From contig QOPG01000002.1 in assembly GCA_003331585.1 (NCBI GenBank), positions 1-64,000 of the forward strand: 64,000 nt of DNA, written 5' to 3'. Shown one piece after another: positions 9,745-19,486 of this stretch. Below the pieces are notes generated by a model. The model was given only the letters and a program-made list of their open reading frames with translations, did not search any database and was not told where the DNA came from. The position numbers and the translations under genes were made by a program. Source of the DNA: Gammaproteobacteria bacterium. Lineage in GTDB: Bacteria > Pseudomonadota > Gammaproteobacteria > Steroidobacterales > Woeseiaceae. Position 1 is the first letter of the stretch; every line of letters begins with the position of its first letter.

Positions 9745-10146
9745 CTACTCTGATTCATCAAATTTCAAAGAGACTGAATTTATACAATATCTCAATCCAC
9801 TTGGTTGAGGTCCATCTTCGAACACATGCCCAAGATGCGAATCACATTCATTACATAGAACCTCTAAACCAGAAATGGAACCGTCTGGTCTTATATGTTT
9901 TTTATCTACTTTTGTTTTTATATTATTTTCAGATAGTGGTAGGAAAAAACTAGGCCATCCGGTACCAGAGTCAAATTTATGCTCAGATGAAAACAGTTCT
10001 ATACTACAACAGATACAGTTGAATTTTCCCTTACGTTCCTCATTTAGAAGCTCTCCAGTAAATGGCATTTCTGTTCCTTTTTCCTGCGTTACATGAAACT
10101 GCTCAGGCGTAAGATCTTCTTTTAAATTTTTATTGTTTTTAGTCAT
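9745..10146 (-). CDS. msrB: Peptide-methionine (R)-S-oxide reductase
   Basis: EDLTPEQFHVTQEKGTEMPFTGE; CICCSIELF; FDSGTGWPSF; CDSHLGHVFEDGPQPSGLRYCINSVSL. Confidence 0.96.
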   Translation of the reverse strand: MTKNNKNLKEDLTPEQFHVTQEKGTEMPFTGELLNEERKGKFNCICCSIELFSSEHKFDSGTGWPSFFLPLSENNIKTKVDKKHIRPDGSISGLEVLCNECDSHLGHVFEDGPQPSGLRYCINSVSLKFDESE

Positions 10147-10191
10147 TCTTATTATCTTGATTAATATTTTAAAGATTTTATCTCAGTGTTA

Positions 10192-12144
10192 TCATTTTTT
10201 TTTCGAAGCCTTCTTTTTTGTTACTTTCTTTTTAGATATTTTTTTCTTTGAAGAGGGCTTAGGTGATGATTTATTGATTAATAAACTTGAGACTCTTTTG
10301 ACATAGTCCGAAGGATTTTGCAGCTGCTCACCGTCTGATATTAGTGCATGATCGAGTATCACATTTGATAATGAGTTAAAAAAGTCATGATTTTTGGTGT
10401 TCTGCAGTTCATTTATTAAGTCGTGATCTGCATTAATCTCTAAAATAGGTTTAGTTTCTGGTAATTGTTGCCCAGATGCTTCTAGCATTCTTTTCATTTG
10501 GGGTGGTAAATCATTATCTCCAGGAACGACACAAGCCGCTGACTCAACTAGCCTTTGACTAATATTAATAACGTCAACTCTGTCATTTAGAGCACTTTTC
10601 ATTTTCTGAATAAAATCAGCGTGTTTACTATTTACCTTTTCTTGATCTTGCTCTTTTTCTTTTGGTAGTGATATATTTCCACGGCCTACATCTTGGAGTT
10701 CTTTTCCATCAACCTGTTTGAGGTGTTCAGCCATCCATGGATCAATTCTATCTGTAAAAAATAGAACTTCTATATCGTGCTTCTCAAGTTGCTCAAGATG
10801 GGGGTTTGATTTAGCGGATTGATAATTATCCGCTAACAGATAATAAATTTTATCCTGACTCTTCTTGCTGTCATCAATATAATTTTTAATAGATCTTGTT
10901 TGGTTGTCTGATTCTGTTTTTGTTGACGCAAACCTGAGAAGCTTTGTTAATTTTTCGTGGTTTTTTGGATCCTCAACAAAACCTTCTTTTAAAACTTGGC
11001 CAAATTCTTTCCATAAATTTTGATAAATTATTTTATCTTCTTTTGTGTCTTTGGATTCCAATTTACCCAGCATATCGAGCACACGTTTTGTTAACGCGGA
11101 TTTGATTGCCTCTATTTCTGGATTTTTTTGTAATAACTCTCTTGATATATTAAGGGGCAAATCGGAACAATCAATTACGCCTTTTATAAATCTCAGATAA
11201 AGCGGTAAAAACTGCTCTGCCTCATCCATTATAAACACCCTTTTTACATAGAGTTTAAGACCTTTCGGCGCTTCTCGATTCCAGAGATCAAAGGGTGCTC
11301 TTGAGGGGATATAAAGAAGACTGGTATATTCTCTCTTACCTTCAACTTTATTATGACTCCATTGAAGTGGATCTGAATAATCATGCGCGATGTGCTTATA
11401 GAACTCTTTATACTCATCGTCCTTAACTTCTGTTCTTGACCTGTTCCAGAGCGCGGTAGCAGAATTTACTATATTTGATTCCTCTTCTTTATCATCTTGA
11501 CTAGATAGTTCTACTGGAAAAGCAATATGATCAGAATACTTTCTGATTAAATTTTCAAGCCTCAATTTATCTGAATACTCTGTTTCGGTAGGCTTAAGAT
11601 ATAGAGTAATTTTCGTGCCACGACTTTCTTTATTAATTTTTTCAACTGTAAATTCGCCTTGCCCATCAGATTCCCATTTAAAACTCTCAGAATTTTTTAA
11701 TCCAGCACGACGAGTTTCAACAACAACTCTATCAGCGACAATAAAAGCAGAATAAAAACCAACACCAAACTGACCAATCAGTTGAGCATCTTTTTTTTCA
11801 TCGCCAGTTCTTTTGCTCAGAAACTCGGCTGTTCCTGATTTAGCTATTGTTCCAAGATTTTCTATTAATTCATTGCGTGTCATTCCAATCCCATTGTCAA
11901 TTATCGAAACGGTTTTCTTCTTAGAATCGAATGAGATTGCTATTTTTAAATTAGGGTCATCTTCCAATAACTTGGTATCTGCTAATGATTCAAATCTTAA
12001 TTTATCGGCTGCATCTGATGCGTTAGAAATTAACTCTCTTAAAAATATTTCTTTGTTGCTATACAAAGAATGAATCATTAAATGCAATAGTTGCTTAACT
12101 TCTGTTTGAAAACCTAATTTTTCTTTTTTTTGCTTTTTTGACAA
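10192..12144 (-). CDS. htpG: Molecular chaperone HtpG (Hsp90) with Lys-rich C-terminal tail
   Basis: LLHLMIHSLYSNKEIFLRELISNASDAADKLR; GIGMTRNELIENLGTIAKSGT; QFGVGFYSAFIVAD; tail SSPKPSSKKKISKKKVTKKKASKKK. Confidence 0.96.
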   Translation of the reverse strand: MSKKQKKEKLGFQTEVKQLLHLMIHSLYSNKEIFLRELISNASDAADKLRFESLADTKLLEDDPNLKIAISFDSKKKTVSIIDNGIGMTRNELIENLGTIAKSGTAEFLSKRTGDEKKDAQLIGQFGVGFYSAFIVADRVVVETRRAGLKNSESFKWESDGQGEFTVEKINKESRGTKITLYLKPTETEYSDKLRLENLIRKYSDHIAFPVELSSQDDKEEESNIVNSATALWNRSRTEVKDDEYKEFYKHIAHDYSDPLQWSHNKVEGKREYTSLLYIPSRAPFDLWNREAPKGLKLYVKRVFIMDEAEQFLPLYLRFIKGVIDCSDLPLNISRELLQKNPEIEAIKSALTKRVLDMLGKLESKDTKEDKIIYQNLWKEFGQVLKEGFVEDPKNHEKLTKLLRFASTKTESDNQTRSIKNYIDDSKKSQDKIYYLLADNYQSAKSNPHLEQLEKHDIEVLFFTDRIDPWMAEHLKQVDGKELQDVGRGNISLPKEKEQDQEKVNSKHADFIQKMKSALNDRVDVINISQRLVESAACVVPGDNDLPPQMKRMLEASGQQLPETKPILEINADHDLINELQNTKNHDFFNSLSNVILDHALISDGEQLQNPSDYVKRVSSLLINKSSPKPSSKKKISKKKVTKKKASKKK

Positions 12145-12364
12145 ATCATTGCTCCAGTAATTTTAATTTTCTGTATAACTACCAAAAGATGGTGATATTA
12201 CTGATATTTTCAAGTAAATCCAATTTATAATAATTTACAGACAAAACAAAATATGAATACGATGCAATTATTTTAAAAGTCAAAGATACTTATCTATTAA
12301 AAAATAAGAATGAATTGCTGTATCCTAGGTATTTAATTTATGTCTATCTAAATATCAGTGACTT

Positions 12365-13306
12365 ATGACGCGAGAAAAAAAAATACCGCTTTATACTTTT
12401 CTGACACCGTCAAATATGCACATTTGGTTGCTCTTTCTAATTTTAAGAATTAACAGTTTTTTTTCACACAACATCCAAATCAAAAATGGTAAATTTCTAG
12501 GCAGAATTCTTCATAAATTTATACCAAAAAGAAGAGCAATTACGCGACGCAATATATCCCTGGCCTTCCCTGATAAAAATAAATCACAGGTAAATCATCT
12601 GGCACTGAAGCATTTTGAGGAAGTCGGTGCTTCAGTTGCAGAATTAGGGATAGCCAGATGGGGCTCCAGTCAGAAAATTTATGAAACCAGCACTTGGGAA
12701 GGCAAACAATTTATTGAAGAAGCTAAAAAAAATAATAGAGGGATCCTTCTCTTGAGTGCTCATTTCACTACACTTGAAATTGGTGGCTCCCTATTGAGAT
12801 ATGAGTTTCCTGAGTTTGATGTTGTGTATAGAAAAAATCGTAATGAGTTTGTTACTGAAATATTTCGATCAACCAGAGAGGGCTTCGCGCGAAAAGCAAT
12901 TGAAAAAAGAGATATTAAAACAACAATAAGAACTCTGAAGAATGGCGGTGTTGTCTGGTATGCACCTGATCAAAGTTACAACAGAAAACAGTCGGCTGTC
13001 ATTCCCTTTTTTAATAGGCCAGCAATGACTAATACCGCTACCTCGGCTATAGCTAAATTAGGAAATGCTGTGGTGCTGCCTTTTTTCCCAAGAAGAAAAG
13101 AAAACGGTCATTATATTATGACGTTTAAACAGCCATTAAAAAATTTTCCAAGTGATGACTCTGTTTCGGATACGGAACAATACGTAAAAATTCTCGAGAA
13201 AGAGATTCGATTGTGTCCTGAACAATATTATTGGATTCACAAAAAATATAAAAACCTTCCAGTGGGTTTCAAGGATTTCTATTCTAATCTAGATGAATGG
13301 AAATAA
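12365..13306 (+). CDS. lpxL: Lipid A biosynthesis lauroyl acyltransferase
   Basis: RRAITRRNISLAFPDKN; GILLLSAHFTTLEIGG; YRKNRNEFVTE; WYAPDQSYNRKQSAVIPFFNRPAMTNTATSAIA. Confidence 0.9.
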   Translation: MTREKKIPLYTFLTPSNMHIWLLFLILRINSFFSHNIQIKNGKFLGRILHKFIPKRRAITRRNISLAFPDKNKSQVNHLALKHFEEVGASVAELGIARWGSSQKIYETSTWEGKQFIEEAKKNNRGILLLSAHFTTLEIGGSLLRYEFPEFDVVYRKNRNEFVTEIFRSTREGFARKAIEKRDIKTTIRTLKNGGVVWYAPDQSYNRKQSAVIPFFNRPAMTNTATSAIAKLGNAVVLPFFPRRKENGHYIMTFKQPLKNFPSDDSVSDTEQYVKILEKEIRLCPEQYYWIHKKYKNLPVGFKDFYSNLDEWK

Positions 13307-14004
13307 CTCTCCTGGAGTTCGTCCCAGTTTGAATCACAAAAATTTATAACCGAATTATTTCTTATGATCTTGTTTATTGAAGATTTTAGTCTAGTTAAAT
13401 TAGATCGTTGTCTTCTTTTGGATTCGGTTAAATAACTTTTATCGAAATCTATTAACCAAAATTTATTATTATCATCAATCTGGATGTTATAAGCATTTAA
13501 ATCTGCGTGAAAAAGACCGATATTATGAAATTTTGCAATGAGTACTCCTACTTGTTGCCAAAAATTATCGAAATAATCTCCATCAATTAAATATCTTGCC
13601 AATGGTTTAACTTTAGGTAACTCAGCTGTAATTAGATCCGCCTTATAAAAAAAATGATATCTTTTGTAACGGGCTGCAACGGGTCTAGGGACAGGTAATC
13701 CCAAGCTGAACAACTTTCGTAATAACCTCCATTCGGAAAATGAACGTGTATTTTCTGCTCCTGTCCAAAAATAAGAATCCTTTATAAAATGTGATACTGC
13801 ACCACCCCGATTATAGTGACGTAATACATAATTACTTTCATTATTGGTCAAATAAAAAATATTATCGCGACCACCGATATCTTTTCCGGATATTCTGGAA
13901 TGTGGCCATGAGGATGGTACAAATAAATCATCTGTGACTTTCTCTATAATTGAACTATCATAGAGGATTGCTCCATGATCTATGTTATGTACAATATCAG
14001 TCAA
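13279..14004 (-). CDS. kdkA: 3-deoxy-D-manno-octulosonic acid kinase
   Basis: YVLRHYNRGG; TEWRLL-like SFSEWRLLRKLFSLGLPVPRPVAARY; IAKFHNIGLFHADLNAYNIQID; WLIDFDKS. 28-nt convergent overlap with lpxL. Confidence 0.9.
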   Translation of the reverse strand: MTDIVHNIDHGAILYDSSIIEKVTDDLFVPSSWPHSRISGKDIGGRDNIFYLTNNESNYVLRHYNRGGAVSHFIKDSYFWTGAENTRSFSEWRLLRKLFSLGLPVPRPVAARYKRYHFFYKADLITAELPKVKPLARYLIDGDYFDNFWQQVGVLIAKFHNIGLFHADLNAYNIQIDDNNKFWLIDFDKSYLTESKRRQRSNLTRLKSSINKIIRNNSVINFCDSNWDELQESYFHSSRLE

Positions 14005-14047
14005 TGCTTTTTCCTTGTGTTATTTGGTTTAACTTAATAGAGCAGCC

Positions 14048-15091
14048 ATGAAAAATATCTGCATAGTTCGTTTATCAGCTGTCGGTGATGTCTGTCATGT
14101 AACAGCAATAGCAAGATCTATTCAAGATCATTATCCAAACACAAAGATAACATGGATCATTGGAAAAGTTGAATCAAGGTTAATTTCTAAAACTAATGAT
14201 ATTGAATTCATTGTTTTTGATAAAAAAAACGGCTTGAAAGAATATATCAATATTTACAAAAAACTTTCAAAACTCACCTTTGATGTATCCCTCCTGTTAC
14301 ATGCATCATTGAGAGCTAACCTCATCTCATTGATGCTCAAATCGCCAATTAAAATTGGTTATGATTTTATTAGAGCTCGAGATTTCCAGTGGATGATATC
14401 TAATAAAAAAATCGCTCAATCCTCTGGCAAGCATGTTTTAGACAGTATGTTCGAATTTTTAAAACTTATTAATATTAAAACTAAAAACTTTAAATGGAAT
14501 ATCCCGATAGATAAAAAGAAAGCATCAGAAATTCTAAATCTTTTATCAGAAAATAGACCTAATGTGATTATTAGTCCATTCAGTAGTATAAGATTAAATA
14601 ATTTCCGTAACTGGAGATCAGAAAATTATTCAAAGATCATTGAATACCTTGTTTTAAAATATAACTGTAATGTTTTTCTCACAGGAGATCATTCTGAATT
14701 TGATAAAAAAAATGGAAAGGAAATAGAATTAAATTGTGACTCAAAATTCAATAATCTTATTGGTAAAACTTCGCTTAATGAATTATCGGCGTTAATAAAA
14801 AATTCGGACCTTGTTATTTCACCAGATTCAGCACCCATTCATCTAGCAACTGCATTAAATATTGATGTAATTGGTCTATACGCCTCCTCAAACCCAAAAA
14901 GAACTGGTCCTTATCAAAATACCAAATATACGGTAAATGAGTATCCTGCAGCCTGTATTAAATACTTAGGAAAAAATGAGAAAGACGTAAATTGGGGTAA
15001 AAGAATTAGAAATCCAAGTGTAATGGATTTGATAAAGCTAGATGATGTTGTAGAGAAAATTGATAATTATTTCTCTGATAATAGCATTTAG
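14048..15091 (+). CDS. Glycosyltransferase family 9 protein (heptosyltransferase I-like)
   Basis: ICIVRLSAVGDVCHVTAIARSIQDHYPNTKITWIIG; IGYDFIRARD; LIKNSDLVISPDSAPIHLATALNIDVIGLYASSNPKRTGPY. Confidence 0.87.
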   Translation: MKNICIVRLSAVGDVCHVTAIARSIQDHYPNTKITWIIGKVESRLISKTNDIEFIVFDKKNGLKEYINIYKKLSKLTFDVSLLLHASLRANLISLMLKSPIKIGYDFIRARDFQWMISNKKIAQSSGKHVLDSMFEFLKLINIKTKNFKWNIPIDKKKASEILNLLSENRPNVIISPFSSIRLNNFRNWRSENYSKIIEYLVLKYNCNVFLTGDHSEFDKKNGKEIELNCDSKFNNLIGKTSLNELSALIKNSDLVISPDSAPIHLATALNIDVIGLYASSNPKRTGPYQNTKYTVNEYPAACIKYLGKNEKDVNWGKRIRNPSVMDLIKLDDVVEKIDNYFSDNSI

Positions 15092-15220
15092 TGACTTTTA
15101 ATGTATTTTAGATACTTTTATACATAATTATCAAAGTTTTATAAATAAATGTATTTTTTTAGTGAATTTTAGATACTTTTAGTCAATTATAGATACTTTT
15201 AGAGAGTTATAGATATTTTT
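15080..15220. repeat. Degenerate ~20-bp tandem repeat between two convergent glycosyltransferase genes
   Basis: Three consecutive 20-bp units: 15161-15180 agtgaattttagatactttt, 15181-15200 agtcaattatagatactttt, 15201-15220 agagagttatagatattttt. A near copy lies at 15100-15119 (aatgtattttagatactttt, 18/20 to unit 1) and a weaker one at 15080-15099. Confidence 0.85.
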
Positions 15221-16253
15221 TATATATATTTTCTAGTTCGAGCAGCACTTCATCTGGCTTCAATTTAACCAGGCTTGAATGATAACCCCCGTCAGCATCG
15301 CCTACTCTTATTCGACTATATCCACTCCTTTTCCTTAATGTGATCGCCCTTTCAGATAAGGGCGGTGTAAATTCGGGGCTTGTTGGGCCATAAACTGCTA
15401 CTAATGGTGTATCAACAGCTGCTGCAATGTGCATCAAGCCAGAATCATTTGTCAGAACAATGTTCATATTTGACAATACATCAACAACATCAGTAAGGGC
15501 TGTTTTTCCAGTAAGATCAAACAAATTATCATTATCCATAAAATCAGTTTTATTTATTATCGCATTCGCATCTCTTTGATCTTTCTTGGAACCCATCAGA
15601 AAGACATTCCATTCCATCGAAAGGTAATGTTTTACTACAATAGAATAATATGAAGCAGGCCATTTTTTTGCTTGGCCATATTCTGCTCCTGGAAGAATAC
15701 CAATAGATTTTCTCTCTGTATTTACATTTATTTCTTTGAAAATTCGTTTGCAATTTCTAATAGAAACATCGAGCTTAGGATAAAGGATTGATAGCTCTTT
15801 ATTCGTTTTTTTTAATCCAAGCGCGGCATATCTCTTCACGGTTTGTTCTTGGATATTAGGATTGAATGCTCGAATATCATTGATAATTCCATAACGCATT
15901 TCACCTCTATATCCTGTTCTTATAGGTATATTAGCTAACCATGGAATTAATGCAGACTTTAAACTTCTAGGGAGGATTATTGCTTGATCGTAAGCAGTAG
16001 TTTTGAGTTCTCTTGCAATCTTGAAAATAGCTTTCAAGTTTAAATGATTATGTTTGCCCAATGAATTAATCGAATTATTAACTTCAGGCATCCTCTCAGT
16101 TATAGGCAATGACCACTCAGGAGCAATAACATCAATAATCATTTCAGGTGATTGTAGTTTTAGAAGCTTAAAGAGTGACTGAGCCATTACCATATCGCCA
16201 ACCCAAGAAGGACCAACAATTAGAATTTTTTTCTTTGCATTCAAATTATTCAA
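15207..16253 (-). CDS. waaF: ADP-heptose:LPS heptosyltransferase II
   Basis: KILIVGPSWVGDMVMAQSLFKLLK; IILPRSLKSALIPWLANIPIRTGYRGEMRYG; GAEYGQAKKWPASYYS; VLTNDSGLMHIAAAVDTPLVAVYGPTSPEFTPPL. Confidence 0.93.
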   Translation of the reverse strand: MNNLNAKKKILIVGPSWVGDMVMAQSLFKLLKLQSPEMIIDVIAPEWSLPITERMPEVNNSINSLGKHNHLNLKAIFKIARELKTTAYDQAIILPRSLKSALIPWLANIPIRTGYRGEMRYGIINDIRAFNPNIQEQTVKRYAALGLKKTNKELSILYPKLDVSIRNCKRIFKEINVNTERKSIGILPGAEYGQAKKWPASYYSIVVKHYLSMEWNVFLMGSKKDQRDANAIINKTDFMDNDNLFDLTGKTALTDVVDVLSNMNIVLTNDSGLMHIAAAVDTPLVAVYGPTSPEFTPPLSERAITLRKRSGYSRIRVGDADGGYHSSLVKLKPDEVLLELENIYKKYL

Positions 16254-17202
16254 CGAGAGAATTTAGATACTGCTTGATTCCATTATGAATATCTGTGAAC
16301 TTTTTTGAGTATCCAATTTTTCTGAGATTACCAATATCTGCCTTGGTTTCAGCTTGATAAGTTCCTTTGAGATTCTCAGGAAAATCAATGTAATTGATTT
16401 CCCCCTTTCCATGCCAATTAATGATTTCACGAGCAATTTGATTAAATGAATTTGATATTCCAGTTCCCAAATTAAAAATCCCTGAGATCTGAGAGTTTTG
16501 GTAAAACCATAAATTCACTTCTGCAATATCTTTCACGAATATGAAATCACGAAGTTGCTCACCATCCTCAAATCCATGGGAACCTTTAAATAAATTTGCA
16601 ATCCCATGATCAAGTATTTGTTGGTTAAAATGGTAAACCACGCTAGCCATTTTTCCTTTATGTTCCTCTCCTGGGCCATAAACATTGAAATATCTTAAAC
16701 CAACTACCTGATTATTCTTTGATAGACTCATATTCCTTACATATTGATCAAAGAGTAATTTTGAATACCCATAAACATTCAATGGGCTTTCATTATTCTC
16801 ATGCTCATTGAATTTATCTGATGAGCCATAAACTGCCGCAGAGGATGCATATATAAATCTCGCATTTGTTTGGAGACAAGCTTCTAATAATATCTTTGAA
16901 AAAGTGTAATTATTGTTCATCATATAATTGCCATCCCATTCAGTGGTATCAGTGCAAGCTCCCTGATGAAATACGCATTTAATATTCTTAAGAAAGTTGT
17001 CGTTCTTGTTTATAGATTTTAGAAATTCTTCTCGATCAAGATAATCACATATTTTTATATCAGAAATATTTGAAAACTTTTTCCCATGACTTAGATCATC
17101 AACAATTATGATGTCTTCATTTGTTTGATGTTCAAGCATCCTAGCTAAATTACTTCCAATAAACCCGGCGCCACCGGTAACAATTACCATAAATTTATTC
17201 AC
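16246..17202 (-). CDS. hldD: ADP-L-glycero-D-manno-heptose 6-epimerase
   Basis: VTGGAGFIGSNLARMLE; VFHQGACTDTTEWDGNYMMNNNYTFSK; SSAAVYG; LRYFNVYGPGEEHKGKMASVVYHFN. Confidence 0.95.
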   Translation of the reverse strand: MNKFMVIVTGGAGFIGSNLARMLEHQTNEDIIIVDDLSHGKKFSNISDIKICDYLDREEFLKSINKNDNFLKNIKCVFHQGACTDTTEWDGNYMMNNNYTFSKILLEACLQTNARFIYASSAAVYGSSDKFNEHENNESPLNVYGYSKLLFDQYVRNMSLSKNNQVVGLRYFNVYGPGEEHKGKMASVVYHFNQQILDHGIANLFKGSHGFEDGEQLRDFIFVKDIAEVNLWFYQNSQISGIFNLGTGISNSFNQIAREIINWHGKGEINYIDFPENLKGTYQAETKADIGNLRKIGYSKKFTDIHNGIKQYLNSLVE

Positions 17203-17410
17203 TATCCTTCAGATAGTATTCGGCACCGCAATATGGGCACTTTGCTTCACCGGTATCTTGAATAGGCAGATAAACTTTGGGATGAGAGTTCCATAGGTAC
17301 ATTCCAGGCATCGGGCAAGCTAGAGGAAGATCCTTTGTTGATACTTGATATCGACTTTGTGCATTTGCCTTATCAAGATTCTCTGAATCTTTTCCTTTTC
17401 TAATTTTCAT
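17195..17410 (-). CDS. zf-CHCC (NDUFS6-like) zinc-finger domain protein
   Basis: LACPMPGMYLWNSHPKVYLPIQDTGEAKCPYCGAEYYL. Confidence 0.8.
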   Translation of the reverse strand: MKIRKGKDSENLDKANAQSRYQVSTKDLPLACPMPGMYLWNSHPKVYLPIQDTGEAKCPYCGAEYYLKDSE

Positions 17411-17524
17411 TTACAAAAACCATTAATTTCAAATTAAAAGTAATTATATCAATGAATACATTCACATAACAAAACAAAGATAAAGATAAATTTATAAATT
17501 AGTTTTTACTGATATCATGAATCA

Positions 17525-17986
17525 ATGAATAAGCAAAAGAATCTCCTTGTAGTTCATCACACCAAATCAGGCAGCACGATGAAGATGACTGCTGCTATTA
17601 TAAAAGGAGCAAAAAAAACCAATATAAATATTCGATCTATAAGCGCACTCAAAGCTTCCTCTGCAGATGTATTTTGGTGTGATGGGTTAATCCTCGGTAC
17701 TCCTGAAAACTTTGGCTACATGAGTGGAGCAATGAAGTATTTTTTAGATGAAATTTATTATGACTGCCTTGAAAAGAAAGAGGGATTACCATATGCGATC
17801 TATGTAAAAGCAGGAAATGATGGAACAGGAGCAATAGTGAATATTGAGAAGATTCTATCAGGCTTATCATTTAAGAAAATCCAAGATCCAGTTTTAGTTG
17901 TTGGTGACTTAGATAAAATAGCATTATCAAGATGTGAAGAACTTGGCCATCTTATGGCGGCTGGGCTTATAGAAATGATTTTTTAA
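17525..17986 (+). CDS. Flavodoxin/NAD(P)H-reductase family protein
   Basis: LLVVHHTKSGSTMKMTAAIIKGAK FMN-loop motif; GLILGTPENFGYMSGAMKYFLDEIYYDC. Confidence 0.82.
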   Translation: MNKQKNLLVVHHTKSGSTMKMTAAIIKGAKKTNINIRSISALKASSADVFWCDGLILGTPENFGYMSGAMKYFLDEIYYDCLEKKEGLPYAIYVKAGNDGTGAIVNIEKILSGLSFKKIQDPVLVVGDLDKIALSRCEELGHLMAAGLIEMIF

Positions 17987-17993
17987 CTTAAAT

Positions 17994-19469
17994 TTAATCC
18001 TCGTAATTATATAACCATTGCATAATCGAATCTTGCAATTCCTCGCCAAATCCCTTGTGAATATCTCTTTCATTGTGAATTATTGCTAAACCATAACGCT
18101 TTCCTGATTTTGAATGAATGTAACCCGCGACCGAGCTTACATGATCAATACTTCCTGTTTTTATATGCAACTTCCCAGTTAATTCATCATTTTCATTTCG
18201 ATCAGACATAGTTCCATCTAAACCTGATATTGCAAGTGATGATAGAAACTCTGGCATAAAATCACTAGCATATGCATATTTTAATAAATGAATAATTTGG
18301 TCAGCGGAAACAGTTGCTATTCTTGATAATCCAGATCCATTTTCGATATAAAATCCATCAGTACTAAGATTTTTTTCTTCAAGCCATGAGTAAATGAATT
18401 TTTGCCCCTTGATAATATCTCCTGGAGCAGAGATTTTTTCTGCCGCTAACGTAAGTAACAAATTTCGACTCATAGCATTATTACTATTTTTATTTATTTT
18501 ACTAATTAAATAAGAAAGGCTATCGGATTCATGAACAAAAAATGGTTCTAAAAGCTCATCCCCGATTGCTTTTGCCCAAACCCCATCAAATTCACCGCCA
18601 ATACTCTTCCATATAGATTGAAACAAACCATATGAATATTCGTTATGAGATAATACAGAACGAAAAAGGCTGTAATCTTGACAAGAATCTGGAAAAGTTC
18701 CTGAAAATACAAATTTCTCTTTTTTTTGAGAACTCGAAATTTGAATACCCTTTTGATAACCGACGCATTTGCTGACAACAGACTTTAAATTATTTGAAAA
18801 CCTGAAATTAGGTAATAAAGGGTCCTGCTTAATTTTTATGTATTCATCTTCAATGCTTGATTCCACAAAAAAACGAACAGATCTAAAATTAAACATTAGT
18901 GCATTTGGTCCGACATTATATGATCTGAGCGGCTCATTATCGAATTCACCTGGGTCATAACTGGGGTTCAAAAAATAACTATCGTCTATCAACAAATTTC
19001 CTGTAATTTTTTTAACTCCCTCAACTTTAAGTCTATTAAGCATTTTCCATACATTCTCAGTCGTAAGATACGGATCACCATAACCTTTAATTAAAAGATC
19101 ACCACTCAATACACCATCATTTAGATCACCTTTGACATAGAATGCGGTCTTCCATTTATATGTTGGCCCCAAAGCATCAAGAGCTATTGCAGTTGTAAAT
19201 AACTTCATTACTGAAGCAGGAGTTCTGGGTACCTTTGAATTCCATGATAAAATGATGTCCTCATTCTCTAAATCAACAATAAGAACACTCAGAGATGATG
19301 GATTTAAGTTCCTATGCTTGAGGACAGACTGAATATTCTTTGGTAACATCACAGATTCTTTTCCTGAAGCCATCGAAGCATAAAAAAGCACTACGCTTAA
19401 AATCATAGAAGAAAGAAATTTTTTTAAATAGCAATGCATTGATTCGTATTTCAAAAAACCCTGAGACAA
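17994..19469 (-). CDS. dacB: D-alanyl-D-alanine carboxypeptidase/endopeptidase (PBP4, DacB); start may be 19439
   Basis: PASVMKLFTTAIALDALGPTYKWKT (SxxK), SNN motif (KNSNNAMSRNL), KTG motif (HIKTGSIDHVSSVAGYI). Confidence 0.93.
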   Translation of the reverse strand: MSQGFLKYESMHCYLKKFLSSMILSVVLFYASMASGKESVMLPKNIQSVLKHRNLNPSSLSVLIVDLENEDIILSWNSKVPRTPASVMKLFTTAIALDALGPTYKWKTAFYVKGDLNDGVLSGDLLIKGYGDPYLTTENVWKMLNRLKVEGVKKITGNLLIDDSYFLNPSYDPGEFDNEPLRSYNVGPNALMFNFRSVRFFVESSIEDEYIKIKQDPLLPNFRFSNNLKSVVSKCVGYQKGIQISSSQKKEKFVFSGTFPDSCQDYSLFRSVLSHNEYSYGLFQSIWKSIGGEFDGVWAKAIGDELLEPFFVHESDSLSYLISKINKNSNNAMSRNLLLTLAAEKISAPGDIIKGQKFIYSWLEEKNLSTDGFYIENGSGLSRIATVSADQIIHLLKYAYASDFMPEFLSSLAISGLDGTMSDRNENDELTGKLHIKTGSIDHVSSVAGYIHSKSGKRYGLAIIHNERDIHKGFGEELQDSIMQWLYNYED

Positions 19470-19486
19470 ATTAAAGTCGCACTATC

